Assembly (NCBI RefSeq): GCF_000018885.1
Contig: NC_010168.1
Span: forward strand, 1,984,001-2,048,000
Direction of reading: 5' to 3'
Length of the DNA: 64,000 nucleotides
DNA from: Renibacterium salmoninarum ATCC 33209
GTDB taxonomy: Bacteria; Actinomycetota; Actinomycetes; Actinomycetales; Micrococcaceae
This document shows positions 20,344 to 31,282 of the stretch, piece by piece. The notes under the pieces were generated by a model, which saw only the letters and a program-made list of their open reading frames with translations, did not search any database and had not been told where the DNA came from. Positions within the stretch are counted from its first letter, which is position 1. Every line of letters begins with the position of its first letter. The position numbers and the translations under genes were made by a program.

Positions 20344-20506
20344 CGTTGTATTTCCGTCGTTCCGGACGTAGAGTCCAGACCTGCTCGAACAGGCTTCCGC
20401 TACGGTGCTGCTGCCGCTACAACGCCAGTAGCACCGGTTCAGCGTGCTGGTTCGGCTCGCGACCACCGGCGAAGGCCGGACGAAACGCTAGCGGATCCCC
20501 CTCTTG
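20344..20506. other. Structured convergent intergenic region
   Basis: Between the convergent FAD/NAD(P)-binding gene and the LLM gene lie nested inverted repeats: GCGTTGTA (20343-20350) with TACAACGC (20418-20425), CCTGCTCGAACAGG, and CGGTGCTGCTG (20404-20414) with CAGTAGCACCG (20426-20436, one mismatch). No U tract follows. It may act as a bidirectional terminator or be a repeat remnant; I see no coding sequence. Confidence 0.4.
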
Positions 20507-21544
20507 TCAGAAAGTGGTGCTAACTTCATGACGCACCATCGGGATAACCTCAGCAGCGAAGCGGTCCAGGATCTCGAGTTGGTGTTCCAAAGGCAGTGTG
20601 CTCGGCAACGAGACTGACTGCAAATCATGGCTGAATGCCTGATGAAATCCTAGAATCTTTTCCGCAATCTGATCTGAAGTACCCACCAGCGCCGGTCCCT
20701 GAGCGATCGCGTGCTCTATGCTCCGGAATGGCGAGTTATTTCCCGGCACATTGCGTGCGGAGGTAAGACCCTCGTAGACCGGACCAAATTGCCGTTTGGC
20801 CTCAGCCGCGGTATCCGCAATAAACAGTCCCCCAGCCCCGGAACCGGCACCAAGATAGGCACTTTTCGGGTCATGACCGAACCGTTCATAAGCTTCAAAG
20901 TAGTGCGCAATCAACTCTTGATACGCAGCTAGCGGTTGGATGGAATCGGCACTAAAAAGTGGATCTCCCCAGCGGGCGGCGAGCTCAACCGCTTCACGCG
21001 AAGTTGCTGAACCATGCCAAATTCTGATTGGCCCGTTAAACGGCCTTGGCTGACTGGTAGCGCGATCCAAAGTGGATCTAAACTGCCCCGACCAGCTAAC
21101 GTGTTCATCCGCCCACAGCTGTCGAAGCAACTCGTATTTTTCTACTAACAATGCATATTGGTCCTGCGCCCGGACACCGAACAATGGAAATTGGGCAAGC
21201 TCGTTACCCTTACCAATGGTGATTTCTAGCCGTCCGCGCGAAATTTGATCGATTGTTGCGTAGTCTTCAGCCACTCGAAAAGCGTCTAGGAGCGATAAAA
21301 CGGTAACGCCGGTCTGCAACCTGATTCGGCTGGTTGTTGCCGCGATTGCGCCGAGCACCGCCACTGGCGAGCTGGAAAGGAACGCGCCAGCATGGCGCTC
21401 GCCAACTGCTACCGAGTCGAACCCGAGCTCCTCGGCTCTTTTGGCCAGCAGGATCGTTTGATTCAACCGTTCGGCTGAACTGACAATGCGTCCGGTGACC
21501 GGATTTGCTTGGTGTCCAATGATATCCAGCAACTGAAATTTCAT
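20507..21544 (-). CDS. LLM class flavin-dependent oxidoreductase
   Basis: Luciferase-like monooxygenase of 345 residues, intact. It has the typical TIM-barrel wording: AEELGFDSVAVGERHAG near 35-51, GAIAATTSRIRLQTGV near 65-80, YATIDQISRGRLEITIGKG near 94-112. Such enzymes use reduced FMN supplied by a partner reductase, and the flavin reductase gene is directly upstream with an ATGA overlap, giving a two-component system. The substrate is unknown; the block context suggests an organosulfur compound. Confidence 0.88.
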   Translation of the reverse strand: MKFQLLDIIGHQANPVTGRIVSSAERLNQTILLAKRAEELGFDSVAVGERHAGAFLSSSPVAVLGAIAATTSRIRLQTGVTVLSLLDAFRVAEDYATIDQISRGRLEITIGKGNELAQFPLFGVRAQDQYALLVEKYELLRQLWADEHVSWSGQFRSTLDRATSQPRPFNGPIRIWHGSATSREAVELAARWGDPLFSADSIQPLAAYQELIAHYFEAYERFGHDPKSAYLGAGSGAGGLFIADTAAEAKRQFGPVYEGLTSARNVPGNNSPFRSIEHAIAQGPALVGTSDQIAEKILGFHQAFSHDLQSVSLPSTLPLEHQLEILDRFAAEVIPMVRHEVSTTF

Positions 21545-22056
21545 GCGCTCAGCGCCGCTAATTTAGGTAATTGCAACGCAGCGAATTGTCCCCGAAAAAA
21601 TAGTAACGGCTCAATTATGCGACCAGAGCTGCGTAGGCTTTTGACTTTCCCGAGCGCAATACTGTGATCGCCGCCGTCGTACTCAGTCACCAATTCGCAA
21701 TCAACCCAGGCCAAAGCCGCGGCCAAATGCGGATTACCGTGCTCTGAGGCGGCCCATTCAATTCGGTCAAATCGCTTGATGCCTTTTCGGCTGAATTGGG
21801 TCGCGAGTTCCTCGGATCCGGCCGGCAAGATATTGACCGCAAACTGACCGATTTCTCTGATCTGTGGCCAGGTCGCGGAAGACTTGGTCGGATTAATCGA
21901 GATCAGCGCCGGCTCAAGGGAAAGTGAGGTGAATGATTGGCAGGTGAATCCAATAGGCCCATCTGGCCCAGCAGCGGTGATTACAGTCAGCCCGGTGGCG
22001 AAATGGCCTAGAACAGCGCGCATGCTGCTCGGAGTGATTTCATGCGGCACGGTCAC
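21541..22056 (-). CDS. Flavin reductase (FMN-binding split barrel)
   Basis: NAD(P)H:flavin reductase-like protein of about 171 residues providing reduced FMN to the LLM monooxygenase. Conserved wording includes HFATGLTVITA near the start, GFTCQSFTSLSLEPALISI and ALAWVDCEL. I choose GTG 22056 (or GTG 22050) because AAGGAG lies at 22061-22066; a further upstream frame to 22110 would cover that site. The stop overlaps the LLM start. First gene of a two-gene operon that begins just after the pgk terminator. Confidence 0.88.
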   Translation of the reverse strand: MTVPHEITPSSMRAVLGHFATGLTVITAAGPDGPIGFTCQSFTSLSLEPALISINPTKSSATWPQIREIGQFAVNILPAGSEELATQFSRKGIKRFDRIEWAASEHGNPHLAAALAWVDCELVTEYDGGDHSIALGKVKSLRSSGRIIEPLLFFRGQFAALQLPKLAALSA

Positions 22057-22158
22057 GTTGCTCCTTCGGAGGATTTGGCGGCCTGGTGGAAGGTCGGTAA
22101 CGCCAATCAATCACGCCTCGGAGCGTGGAAACAAGAAAAGTTACCGCACACGGCAATC

Positions 22159-22178
22159 TCACGAAACTTCACGAAACA
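22159..22178. repeat. Direct repeat upstream of the flavin reductase operon
   Basis: Two adjacent near-identical 10-base units (TCACGAAACT and TCACGAAACA) lie about 100 bases before the flavin reductase start, in the only gap that can hold its promoter. A tandem activator site is possible; no regulator is known. Confidence 0.4.
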
Positions 22179-22224
22179 TGGCTCAACATCGCGACGCAGT
22201 ACGCAACCTGGCACGCGAGCCATT

Positions 22225-22267
22225 AAAAACGCCATGAGGTCCTTGGCACTAATGCCAAGGACCTCAT
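22225..22267 (-). terminator. Rho-independent terminator of pgk
   Basis: A perfect 15-base stem (22234-22248 with 22253-22267) with a four-base loop stands 25 bases after the pgk stop. On the minus strand it is followed by GGCGTTTTTAA, a T tract. This should stop gap-pgk transcription before the flavin reductase operon and long before tpiA. Confidence 0.9.
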
Positions 22268-22291
22268 CAACTGATTCTGCAGAGTTATCCG

Positions 22292-23545
22292 CTAGCGATC
22301 CAGTGCAGTCAATCCGGGCAGTTCTTTACCTTCCAAAAACTCCAGGCTGGCGCCACCGCCGGTGGAAATATGTCCGAACGCATTATCGGCAAATCCGAGC
22401 GTACGAACGGCTGCAGCAGAATCGCCGCCGCCGACCACGCTGAATGCCGCACTATCTGCCAGGGCTTGAGCAACTGCCCGAGTTCCGGAGGCAAACGCCG
22501 CGAACTCAAAAACGCCCATCGGCCCGTTCCAGAAAACGGTCTTTGCGGCGCTGATTTGCTCGGCAAATGCCTGGCTAGTTTCCGGGCCAATGTCCAAGCC
22601 GATGCCTGCGGCACCGAAGCTACTCGATTCAATTGCCTGCGCCGCTACCAACTCGTGCGCGGCATCTGCGGCAAACTTCGAGGCCACTACGACGTCGGTT
22701 GGTAAGACGAAGCTAGTTCCAGCGGCTTCAGCACGGGCTAGATAGTCCTTCACCGTGTCGATTTGATCGCTTTCCAGCAAACTTGCCCCGACTTCGTGTC
22801 CCTGGGCTGCCAAGAAGGTGAACAGCATTCCGCCACCGACTAAAATCGAGTCAGCTTTGCCGATCAGATTTTCAATGACCGCGAGCTTATCCGAAACTTT
22901 TGACCCGCCCAGCACCACCACGTAGGGCCGTTCAGGCGAGTCAGTAAGTTTGCGCAGTACGTCGAGCTCGGTGCGGACCAGATCGCCATGAAAAGACGGC
23001 AATTTCAGCGCTAAGTCGAATACGCTGGCATGTTTACGGTGCACCGCACCGAATGCGTCATCAACGTACGCTGCCTCTTTGTCAGCACCAGATGCTGCCA
23101 GTTCGGCAAGTTCCGCTGCAAAAGCTGCGCGTTCAGCGTCGTCTTTCGACGTCTCCCGTGGATCAAACCGAACATTTTCCAGCACCAGCACCTGGCCGTC
23201 GGCCAATTCGGCGGCAGCCTTCTGTGCGGATTCGCCAGAAGTGTCGGCAGCCAAACTGACCGGCACCGAAGCAAGTTCGGCAAGCCGGTCAGCCGCTGGG
23301 CGAAGCGAATACTTCGCCTCAGGAGCGCCTTTGGGCCGGCCCAAGTGCGCAAGTACCAAAACTCGAGCGCCTGCGGCGGCCAGCTTTTCAATGACTGGTA
23401 GCGAGGCCCTGATTCGGCCATCATCAGTTACCGTCAGATTTGTGTCCTCAGCGCCAGAAAGCGGCACGTTCAGGTCACTTCGGACCAAAACGTACCGCCC
23501 CTGGACACCGTCGGCGAGAAGTTCGTCAAGGGTGTGCAATGTCAT
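22292..23545 (-). CDS. pgk: Phosphoglycerate kinase
   Basis: ATP-forming step of glycolysis from 1,3-bisphosphoglycerate. The 417 residues show the N-terminal VRSDLNVPL (about 21-29), LGRPKG near 68-73, and the C-terminal nucleotide site [10 protein letters not shown] near 374-383. It starts two bases after the gap stop and ends before a strong terminator. Confidence 0.96.
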   Translation of the reverse strand: MTLHTLDELLADGVQGRYVLVRSDLNVPLSGAEDTNLTVTDDGRIRASLPVIEKLAAAGARVLVLAHLGRPKGAPEAKYSLRPAADRLAELASVPVSLAADTSGESAQKAAAELADGQVLVLENVRFDPRETSKDDAERAAFAAELAELAASGADKEAAYVDDAFGAVHRKHASVFDLALKLPSFHGDLVRTELDVLRKLTDSPERPYVVVLGGSKVSDKLAVIENLIGKADSILVGGGMLFTFLAAQGHEVGASLLESDQIDTVKDYLARAEAAGTSFVLPTDVVVASKFAADAAHELVAAQAIESSSFGAAGIGLDIGPETSQAFAEQISAAKTVFWNGPMGVFEFAAFASGTRAVAQALADSAAFSVVGGGDSAAAVRTLGFADNAFGHISTGGGASLEFLEGKELPGLTALDR

Positions 23546-23547
23546 GT

Positions 23548-24558
<1,011 letters not shown>

Positions 24559-24720
24559 TCAATCTCCCTTAGAGCTTTTCCAAGCACTTCTAGTACTCGT
24601 GATTTGGCAAAAAGCCAATTGCGAAACGAATCCCGCACGACGCTGGGCAGAGACGACTTACCTTGGGGTGCGAACATTGCTGCTCACAAGTCCCCCGTGA
24701 TCCATCTTACGTTTAAGAAC

Positions 24721-24748
24721 GTTTGCCCCTGCAAATGCAGGGGTAAAC
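24721..24748 (-). terminator. Hairpin downstream of sodA
   Basis: A 13-base stem (GTTTGCCCCTGCA against TGCAGGGGTAAAC, one G-U pair) with a two-base loop sits 45 bases beyond the sodA stop and about 165 bases before gap. On the minus strand GTTCTT follows, a weak T tract. It is likely the sodA terminator, but an operator for gap is possible. Confidence 0.55.
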
Positions 24749-24792
24749 ATCCACAATGTGAAACAAATTGTGACCTGGCTTACAGGAAACTC

Positions 24793-25422
24793 TTAGAAAA
24801 CGATGAGCCCGGTAGCATTCTTACGAGCCGCTTCGAAGCGCTTCGCAACATCTGCCCAATTCACAATGTTCCAGAATGCCTTGACGTAGTCCGCCTTGAC
24901 GTTCACGTAGTCCAGGTAGAAGGCGTGCTCCCACATATCCAACATCAACAACGGCGTGGTACCCGCGGCAACATTGCCCTGCTGGTCATAGAGCTGCTCG
25001 ATGACAAAGTTTCCGCCAATCGGCTCATAAGCCAAGAAGCCCCAGCCAGATCCCTGCAAGCCCAATGCTGCTGCGGAGAATTGCGCACGGAACGCATCAA
25101 ATGATCCGAAAGCATCATCAATTGCGGCTGCCAGCTCACCCTCGGGCTTGTCGCCGCCATCCGGAGAAAGATTGTTCCAGAACACAGAGTGGTTTACGTG
25201 CCCACCAGTGTGGAAGGCCAAGTCTTTTGAGAGTCGGTTGATGTTCGCGAAGTCGTTCTTCTCCCGAGCTTCAGCAAGCTGGGTGAGCGCGTTATTTGCG
25301 CCGGTAACATAAGCCGCATGGTGTTTGTCGTGGTGCAGTTCCATGATCTTGGCCGAAATATGCGGCTCGAGAGCTGCATAGTCATAGGGCAGATCGGGAA
25401 GTGTGTACTGCGTGAATGTCAC
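24793..25422 (-). CDS. sodA: Superoxide dismutase (Mn/Fe)
   Basis: Converts superoxide to peroxide and oxygen. The 209 residues contain the four metal ligands: His near 28 in LHHDKHH, His near 76 in [10 protein letters not shown], and Asp and His in [15 protein letters not shown] (about 160-174). Gly-Gly-His wording fits the Mn/Fe family. The start is GTG 25422 with GGAGGAATC just before it. It stands between whiA and gap with its own hairpin. Confidence 0.95.
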   Translation of the reverse strand: MTFTQYTLPDLPYDYAALEPHISAKIMELHHDKHHAAYVTGANNALTQLAEAREKNDFANINRLSKDLAFHTGGHVNHSVFWNNLSPDGGDKPEGELAAAIDDAFGSFDAFRAQFSAAALGLQGSGWGFLAYEPIGGNFVIEQLYDQQGNVAAGTTPLLMLDMWEHAFYLDYVNVKADYVKAFWNIVNWADVAKRFEAARKNATGLIVF

Positions 25423-25573
25423 GATTCCTCCATATTTTGTGAATTACCAACAAATTCATATCACCGACCAAGTTCTTCGATCGGAACCTTCAGCAGCTTC
25501 GGTGCCACTAATTGCTATAACGCAAGACTTTTGTGATGTATTTCTGAATTCTGAAATACTTTTCAAACCCAGG

Positions 25574-26554
25574 CTATTCCTCGAGCATCTCAAGTGTCAC
25601 ATTGGCTTCAGTACTGGGTATACCCAAATCTGATGCGCGCTTATCCGCCATTGCCAAAAGCCGCCGGATCCGACCGGCAATAGCATCTTTTGTCATAGGC
25701 GGATCAGCCAGCCGGCCTAATTCGTCCAAACTTGCTTGTTTGTGCGCCACTCGCAATTCACCCGCATATTTGAGGTGCTCGGGCACATCATCGCCTAAGA
25801 TTTCCAGCGCACGGTCAACTCGAGCACCAGCCGCTACCGCAGCTTGCGCTGAACGACGCAAGTTAGCATCGTCGAAATTTGCCAACCGGTTTGCTGTTGC
25901 CCGGACTTCCTTGCGCATCCGACGCTCTTCCCAAACTAGAAGCGTCTCGTGGGCGCCCATTCGAGTCAGTAGAGCAGCGATGGTGTCGCCATCACGGATG
26001 ACAACGCGGTCGACGCCGCGCACCTCCCTAGCCTTAGCGGCAATGCCTAATCGACGAGCGGAGCCGACCAGCGCCAAGGCGGCCTCCGGCCCAGGGCACG
26101 TCACTTCCATCGAAGAAGAGCGGCCAGGTTCAGTCAACGAGCCGTGCGCCAAGAACGCACCGCGCCACACTGCTTCGGCGTCGGCAGTTGAACCATTGAC
26201 CACCACCGAAGGCAAGCCACGTACCGGCCGGCCTCGGCTGTCTAGCAGACCCGTTTGCCGCGCCAGTGCCTCGCCTTCGCGCACGACCCGAACGACGTAA
26301 CGGTTACCTCGGCGCAGCCCGCCACCTGAGACCACAATTATTTCGCTCTGATGTCCATAGAGCTCAGCGATTGCCACCCGCACGCGACGAGCCGTAGCGG
26401 CAAGATCAACCTCGGCTTCAATGACAATTCGGCCAGAAATAATATGTAGGCCACCAGCAAAGCGCAGCATGGCGGACACCTCGGCCTTACGCACCGAGGA
26501 CTTTCGCACTTCGAGCCGGGACAGCTCCTCTTTCACAGCCGCGGTCAACGCCAT
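25574..26554 (-). CDS. whiA: DNA-binding protein WhiA
   Basis: Sporulation/division-type regulator conserved in Gram-positive bacteria, with a degenerate LAGLIDADG-like domain ([20 protein letters not shown] near 131-150) and a C-terminal helix-turn-helix (LASL-like [21 protein letters not shown] near 275-295). The 326 residues are full length. It follows yvcK with 44 bases between, in the conserved order uvrC-rapZ-yvcK-whiA. Confidence 0.95.
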   Translation of the reverse strand: MALTAAVKEELSRLEVRKSSVRKAEVSAMLRFAGGLHIISGRIVIEAEVDLAATARRVRVAIAELYGHQSEIIVVSGGGLRRGNRYVVRVVREGEALARQTGLLDSRGRPVRGLPSVVVNGSTADAEAVWRGAFLAHGSLTEPGRSSSMEVTCPGPEAALALVGSARRLGIAAKAREVRGVDRVVIRDGDTIAALLTRMGAHETLLVWEERRMRKEVRATANRLANFDDANLRRSAQAAVAAGARVDRALEILGDDVPEHLKYAGELRVAHKQASLDELGRLADPPMTKDAIAGRIRRLLAMADKRASDLGIPSTEANVTLEMLEE

Positions 26555-26598
26555 GTGCTTTTCCTGTCTTGTTTTCGGAAAGAAACCATTATGCGCAT

Positions 26599-27615
26599 CT
26601 ATGCTCCTGCAAAAACGTCGTGGAATGCTGCGGCTAAAGGCAGCGGATCGTGCACAGCTTGCCGATTATTGCCTCGAACGCGGCTCAAAACTACCTCAGC
26701 GACAAGTGCGCTTGCGGCTTTTTCAAACTCGGCTCGATCCCCCACGCTAGTTGGGGCCGCCAAGACTACATCTATCCCGAAGTCCGGTGCATACTTCGAG
26801 ATCACCTTCAAGTGATCAGCCGCGCTCAAGCCCTCAGCCTCTTGATCGTTGACATCCAAGTTCATTGCCAAGCACCGTCTTGCCGGTGTATTGCACAGTG
26901 CTTGACGAAGTTCAGGTAATAATAAGTGCGGCAAAACCGAGGTGTACCAGGAACCACCGGGCCCCAAAACGACCCAGTCGGCCAGCTCGATCGCTTCGAG
27001 CGCTTCAACACAGGCCGGCGCGTTTTCGGGCAGTAGCCGAACGTCCTCAACGATGCCGGCCGTCGCTAGTGCGGCCTGGCCGGCGATGTGATGACTAACT
27101 TCGCTGCCATCAGCGCTAATCTTTCGGCTTCGGCCTTGAATGGTCAAAGGCACGCTGGCCATGGGCAGCACCTGGCCCCGAGGACCCAATAAAGCACCGG
27201 CCCATTTCAGCCCGTCCACGGTATTTCCCAGGAGCTCCCACAGGGTCACGATGAGTAAATTACCCATTGCATGTTGATCTAAAGAGCTCGGACGCCCCGG
27301 TTTAGCATCGAAACGATGTTGCATAACATCGCGCCAAGTACGGCCCCAATCTGTGTCATCACAAAGGGCTGACAGGGCCATCCGTAAATCTCCCGGTGGC
27401 AATACACCAAGTTCCTCGCGCAGCCGTCCCGAGGATCCACCGTCGTCAGCAACCGTGACAATTGCGGTCAGCTCACTTGTGAGCAAGCGCAGTGCTGACA
27501 GCGAGGCGTAAAGTCCATGCCCACCGCCCAGTGCCACTACAGAGGTATCAGTTCCACCATTGTTTTGTTTGCCTTTAGGCGGAATCAAAGGCAACGGTCC
27601 CGTGAGTAACGCCAC
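26599..27615 (-). CDS. YvcK/CofD-like gluconeogenesis factor
   Basis: Member of the YvcK family, linked in other Gram-positives to growth on gluconeogenic carbon and to cell-wall synthesis. The N-terminal nucleotide-sugar motif [16 protein letters not shown] (about 28-43) and [16 protein letters not shown] (about 55-70) are typical. The start GTG 27615 shares a base with the rapZ TAG stop. Full length at 338 residues. Confidence 0.93.
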   Translation of the reverse strand: MALLTGPLPLIPPKGKQNNGGTDTSVVALGGGHGLYASLSALRLLTSELTAIVTVADDGGSSGRLREELGVLPPGDLRMALSALCDDTDWGRTWRDVMQHRFDAKPGRPSSLDQHAMGNLLIVTLWELLGNTVDGLKWAGALLGPRGQVLPMASVPLTIQGRSRKISADGSEVSHHIAGQAALATAGIVEDVRLLPENAPACVEALEAIELADWVVLGPGGSWYTSVLPHLLLPELRQALCNTPARRCLAMNLDVNDQEAEGLSAADHLKVISKYAPDFGIDVVLAAPTSVGDRAEFEKAASALVAEVVLSRVRGNNRQAVHDPLPLAAAFHDVFAGA

Positions 27616-28535
27616 TATTCGCGCCCCAGATCACGATGTTTTGTGCTAACCGTGACCCTAGGCAATTGCGCCAGTCTTTTGGCTAGCTCGACCGATACCG
27701 CAACGGAACGATGCTTTCCACCGGTACAGCCGACGGCGATAGTCGCGTAGTGCTTGTTTTCTCGGCGATAACCTTCTAAGACCGGTCCCAGAGCCCGCAC
27801 ATAACGCGTGACGAATTCGTTTGCATCGTTCTCAATCAAGACAAAGTCGCTCACGTCTTGATCCAAGCCGGTATGCGGACGCAGCGCGGGGACCCAGTGT
27901 GGATTCGGCAAGAATCGGACATCCGCCACGTAGTTGGCATCCACGGGAAGCCCGTATTTGAAGCCAAAGCTCATAACGGTTAGCCGAAGTACTACCGGCC
28001 CGGAATCCGAGAAGAGGCCAGTTACTTGGTTAGCAAGCTCGTGCACGTTGAGCGAGGTGGTATCAACCACGACGTCGGCAGAATCGCGCAATAAAGCCAA
28101 AATCTCTCGTTCAGCAGCAATACCATCTAACATCCGGCCGTCGCCCTGTAGCGGGTGCGGCCTTCTGCCTTGTTCAAATCTGCGGACCAAAGTGTTATCA
28201 CTCGCATCGAGAAACAAAACACGATAACTGATTCCGCTGGCTGCCAAAGTGTTCAATGAATCGCGAATGTCGGCAAAAAATGCCTTACCTCGAACGTCAA
28301 CTACTACCGCAAGTTTCGGTAATGAATTCGGTGTGCGTGCCACCAAATCGGCCAAAGTGGTAAGCATTTGTGGTGGTAGGTTCTCCACCACATACCAGCC
28401 GTGGTCTTCAAGGGCATTTGCCGCAGTGCTGCGACCGGCTCCAGACATTCCGGTAACAACGAGCAGTTCAGATTCTTGTGGTTTCACCGGCGTGAACTCA
28501 CCCTCAGCCCCTGCTTCCGGGGTTGAATCTGTCAT
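27615..28535 (-). CDS. rapZ: RapZ-family nucleotide-binding protein
   Basis: P-loop protein of the RapZ/YvcJ family. Walker [10 protein letters not shown] is at residues 29-37, Walker B-like VVVDVRG near 80, and the C-terminal signature [12 protein letters not shown] near 271-282. In E. coli RapZ guides RNase E to a small RNA; in actinobacteria the role is less clear. Between uvrC and yvcK as in relatives. Confidence 0.94.
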   Translation of the reverse strand: MTDSTPEAGAEGEFTPVKPQESELLVVTGMSGAGRSTAANALEDHGWYVVENLPPQMLTTLADLVARTPNSLPKLAVVVDVRGKAFFADIRDSLNTLAASGISYRVLFLDASDNTLVRRFEQGRRPHPLQGDGRMLDGIAAEREILALLRDSADVVVDTTSLNVHELANQVTGLFSDSGPVVLRLTVMSFGFKYGLPVDANYVADVRFLPNPHWVPALRPHTGLDQDVSDFVLIENDANEFVTRYVRALGPVLEGYRRENKHYATIAVGCTGGKHRSVAVSVELAKRLAQLPRVTVSTKHRDLGRE

Positions 28536-28594
28536 TACCGCACGTCCTGTCTGTCAATTCCTACTTACCGAAGCCCGGCTTCCCAATAGCCTAG

Positions 28595-30562
28595 CTAAGA
28601 TTCAAGGATTTCGCCGGTGGCCATATTTATTGCAGGCTGCGCATCGACAGATTCAAGAGCGGAACGTACTGCTTCTGCCAGTACTGGGCCGATTCCCTTA
28701 ACCTCAGAAATCTGCGAAACATCGGCACTTTGGAGCTTCTTGACGGAGCCAAAATGTTTAAGCAACGCCTTTTGCTTCGACTCCCCCAAGCCGGGTACTC
28801 CATCAAGCAGCGATGCCGTCATAGATTTACCGCGTTTTTGCCGGTGAAAACTGATAGCAAATCGATGAGCTTCGTCGCGGATTCGCTGCAATAGATACAG
28901 CCCTTGCGAGGTCCGCGGCAAAATTACCGGGAAGTCATCCTCAGGCAGCCAAACTTCCTCGAGCCGTTTTGCCAAGCCAATTACCGCAACATCCGTGATA
29001 CCCAGATCCGCTAAAGCTCTGCTCGTGGCAGCAACCTGCGGTGGGCCACCGTCGACAACAACAAGATTGGGTGGGTAGGCAAACTTGCTCTTAGGCGCTG
29101 TTTCAGCAGCATCGCTAATTTCAAATTCGACCGGCCGAGTCAATGCTTCAGCCCGGTCTTGCTGTTCCTGCAAATAGTTGCGGAATCGCCGGGTGATGAC
29201 GTCGTACATCGAAGCTGTGTCATCTCGAGCGGCGTCGCCGGTAATCGAAAATCGGCGATATTCGCTTTTCTTCGCGATGCCGTCTTCAACGACCACCATC
29301 GACGCGACCACGTTTGTGCCTTGCACATGCGAGATGTCGTAGCATTCGATGCGAAGCAGCGGCAACGGTAGATCAAGAGCGTCTTGAAGTTCACGCAACG
29401 CTAGCGATCGCTGCGTAAGATCCCCGGCGCGCTTGGACTTGTGCAATTTCATTGCCTGCTCCGCGTTGAGCGCAACAGTCTCCATCAACGCGGCCTTATC
29501 CCCGCGCTGCGGTACTTTGATTTCAACTTTTGCCCCGCGCAGCCCGCTGAGCCACTCGGTGAGTTGTTCGACGTTCGCGGGCAGCTCCGGTACTAAAATC
29601 TGCCGCGGAATTCGATCTTCGTCGGCGCGCTCGTCGCCGTAGACTTGCTGTAAGAGATGTTCAATGAGCTCTGCCGGTACTAGATCCTCGACTTTTTCTA
29701 CCACCCAGCCACGTTGGCCGCGTATCCGGCCTGAGCGGACGTTAAACACCTGAACCGCAGCTTCGAGTTCATCTTGATGCACAGCGAAAATATCCGCGCT
29801 GGTGTCTTCAGCCAGCACCACGGCATTTCGCTCGAACACCTTCCGCAAAGCGATCACATCGTCACGCAAGCGAGCGGCCCGTTCGTAGTCCAGCTCAGCG
29901 ACTGCCTCAGCCATTTGCTTTTCCAGGGTTCCAATAAAGCGCTTCGCCTCGCCGCCCATAAAGGCGCAAAATTCATCAGCCAAGGTGCGATGCTCTTCGG
30001 CAGAAACTCGACCAACGCAGGGGACGGCACATTTGTCGATGTAGCCGAGCAGACAGGGGCGCCCGCTCTGTTGAGCGCGTTTGAAAGTGCTGGGACTGCA
30101 AGTTCGAACTGGGAAAACTCGCAGCAGCGTATCAACCGTCTCGCGGATGGCGCCAGCAGTGAACGGGCCAAAATACCGAGTGCCTTTACGCCGCTCGCCG
30201 CGCATCACCTGAACCCTAGGGAACTCTTCGCCCATCGTGACGGCAAGGTAGGGATAGGACTTGTCGTCACGAAAAGCTAAGTTATAGCGCGGCGCGAATT
30301 CTTTGATCCAGGTGTACTCCAGCTGCAGGGCTTCAAGCTCACTACCAACAATCGTCCACTGCACGCTCGTGGCAGTGTGCACCATCGCGAAGGTCTTAGG
30401 CAGCAATGTTACAGGGTTGGCAAAATATGAGGTGAGTCGAGAACGAAGATTCTTAGCCTTACCAACGTAAATTACCCGGCCGTGCTCATCACGGAAACGA
30501 TAGACACCCGGATCGGTTGGAATCTCACCGGTTTTGGGCCGATAGCTCGCTGGATTTGCCAC
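28595..30562 (-). CDS. uvrC: Excinuclease ABC subunit C
   Basis: Makes both incisions in nucleotide excision repair after UvrAB loading. The GIY-YIG nuclease domain is at the start ([20 protein letters not shown], about 19-38), a UVR motif lies near 210-245, then the RNase H-like domain ([19 protein letters not shown] near 400, DGGPPQV near 500) and a C-terminal helix-hairpin-helix ([20 protein letters not shown]). The 655 residues are normal. Start is GTG 30562. Confidence 0.96.
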   Translation of the reverse strand: MANPASYRPKTGEIPTDPGVYRFRDEHGRVIYVGKAKNLRSRLTSYFANPVTLLPKTFAMVHTATSVQWTIVGSELEALQLEYTWIKEFAPRYNLAFRDDKSYPYLAVTMGEEFPRVQVMRGERRKGTRYFGPFTAGAIRETVDTLLRVFPVRTCSPSTFKRAQQSGRPCLLGYIDKCAVPCVGRVSAEEHRTLADEFCAFMGGEAKRFIGTLEKQMAEAVAELDYERAARLRDDVIALRKVFERNAVVLAEDTSADIFAVHQDELEAAVQVFNVRSGRIRGQRGWVVEKVEDLVPAELIEHLLQQVYGDERADEDRIPRQILVPELPANVEQLTEWLSGLRGAKVEIKVPQRGDKAALMETVALNAEQAMKLHKSKRAGDLTQRSLALRELQDALDLPLPLLRIECYDISHVQGTNVVASMVVVEDGIAKKSEYRRFSITGDAARDDTASMYDVITRRFRNYLQEQQDRAEALTRPVEFEISDAAETAPKSKFAYPPNLVVVDGGPPQVAATSRALADLGITDVAVIGLAKRLEEVWLPEDDFPVILPRTSQGLYLLQRIRDEAHRFAISFHRQKRGKSMTASLLDGVPGLGESKQKALLKHFGSVKKLQSADVSQISEVKGIGPVLAEAVRSALESVDAQPAINMATGEILES

Positions 30563-30616
30563 AAAAACATCCTAATCGCCAGCACTGACAATCCAGCTCA
30601 GAAGCTGTGCTTTCCG

Positions 30617-31282
30617 CTACAGGCTCTTGCTCTGGTTATATCCTTCGGCCCGCTCTTGGCCCGTCAACTCAGCAATTGCATCCATGATGCGATCAGTCGC
30701 GGCCCTGCGGGCAGGCAAAGAATGATCCGGACCGGTTTTTTCGAAATACAAAGGCTTTCCGACCGTCAGCGAAAGGTGTTGCGGCCGAACCGTATTCTTG
30801 CCGGATGGTTGAAGCTTATCGGTGTCTTTAAGACCCACCGGCAAGACCGGAGCTCCGGTTGTTAAGGCGAGCCAGCCGACACCGGTACGGCCTCGGTAGA
30901 GCTTGCCATCCCGAGAGCGGGTGCCTTCTGGATAGATCCCCACCCCGTCGCCAGCGGCGAGAATGTCCAAAAGCGATTTCAGCGCAGCGACACTAGCTGC
31001 CTGCTCACCGCGTTCCACCGGGATTGACCCGACACCAGTAAAAAATGACTTCATCATCTTCCCTTTGATGCCCTTGGTCGTAAAGTATTCTGCCTTGGCG
31101 AAAAATCCCACCTTGCGCGGCAACAACGTCTGGATCAAGACACTATCCAGGAAAGACAAATGGTTCGGCGCCACAATAAACGGGCCGTCTTTCGGCACGT
31201 TCTCCAGACCGATAATCTTCGGTCGACAGGCAACAGCAATCATGGCCTTTATGGTGCCCCTGGCCAGATCATAGAGCGCCAT
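30617..31282 (-). CDS. 1-acyl-glycerol-3-phosphate acyltransferase-like protein
   Basis: Membrane-associated acyltransferase of the PlsC family. The catalytic HX4D-type motif is NHLSFLDS (about 41-48) and the substrate motif is YPEGTRSRDGK near 136-146. 221 residues. The start lies inside the 3' end of the HAD gene (14-base overlap), so both are cotranscribed. Which acyl acceptor is used cannot be told. Confidence 0.9.
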   Translation of the reverse strand: MALYDLARGTIKAMIAVACRPKIIGLENVPKDGPFIVAPNHLSFLDSVLIQTLLPRKVGFFAKAEYFTTKGIKGKMMKSFFTGVGSIPVERGEQAASVAALKSLLDILAAGDGVGIYPEGTRSRDGKLYRGRTGVGWLALTTGAPVLPVGLKDTDKLQPSGKNTVRPQHLSLTVGKPLYFEKTGPDHSLPARRAATDRIMDAIAELTGQERAEGYNQSKSL

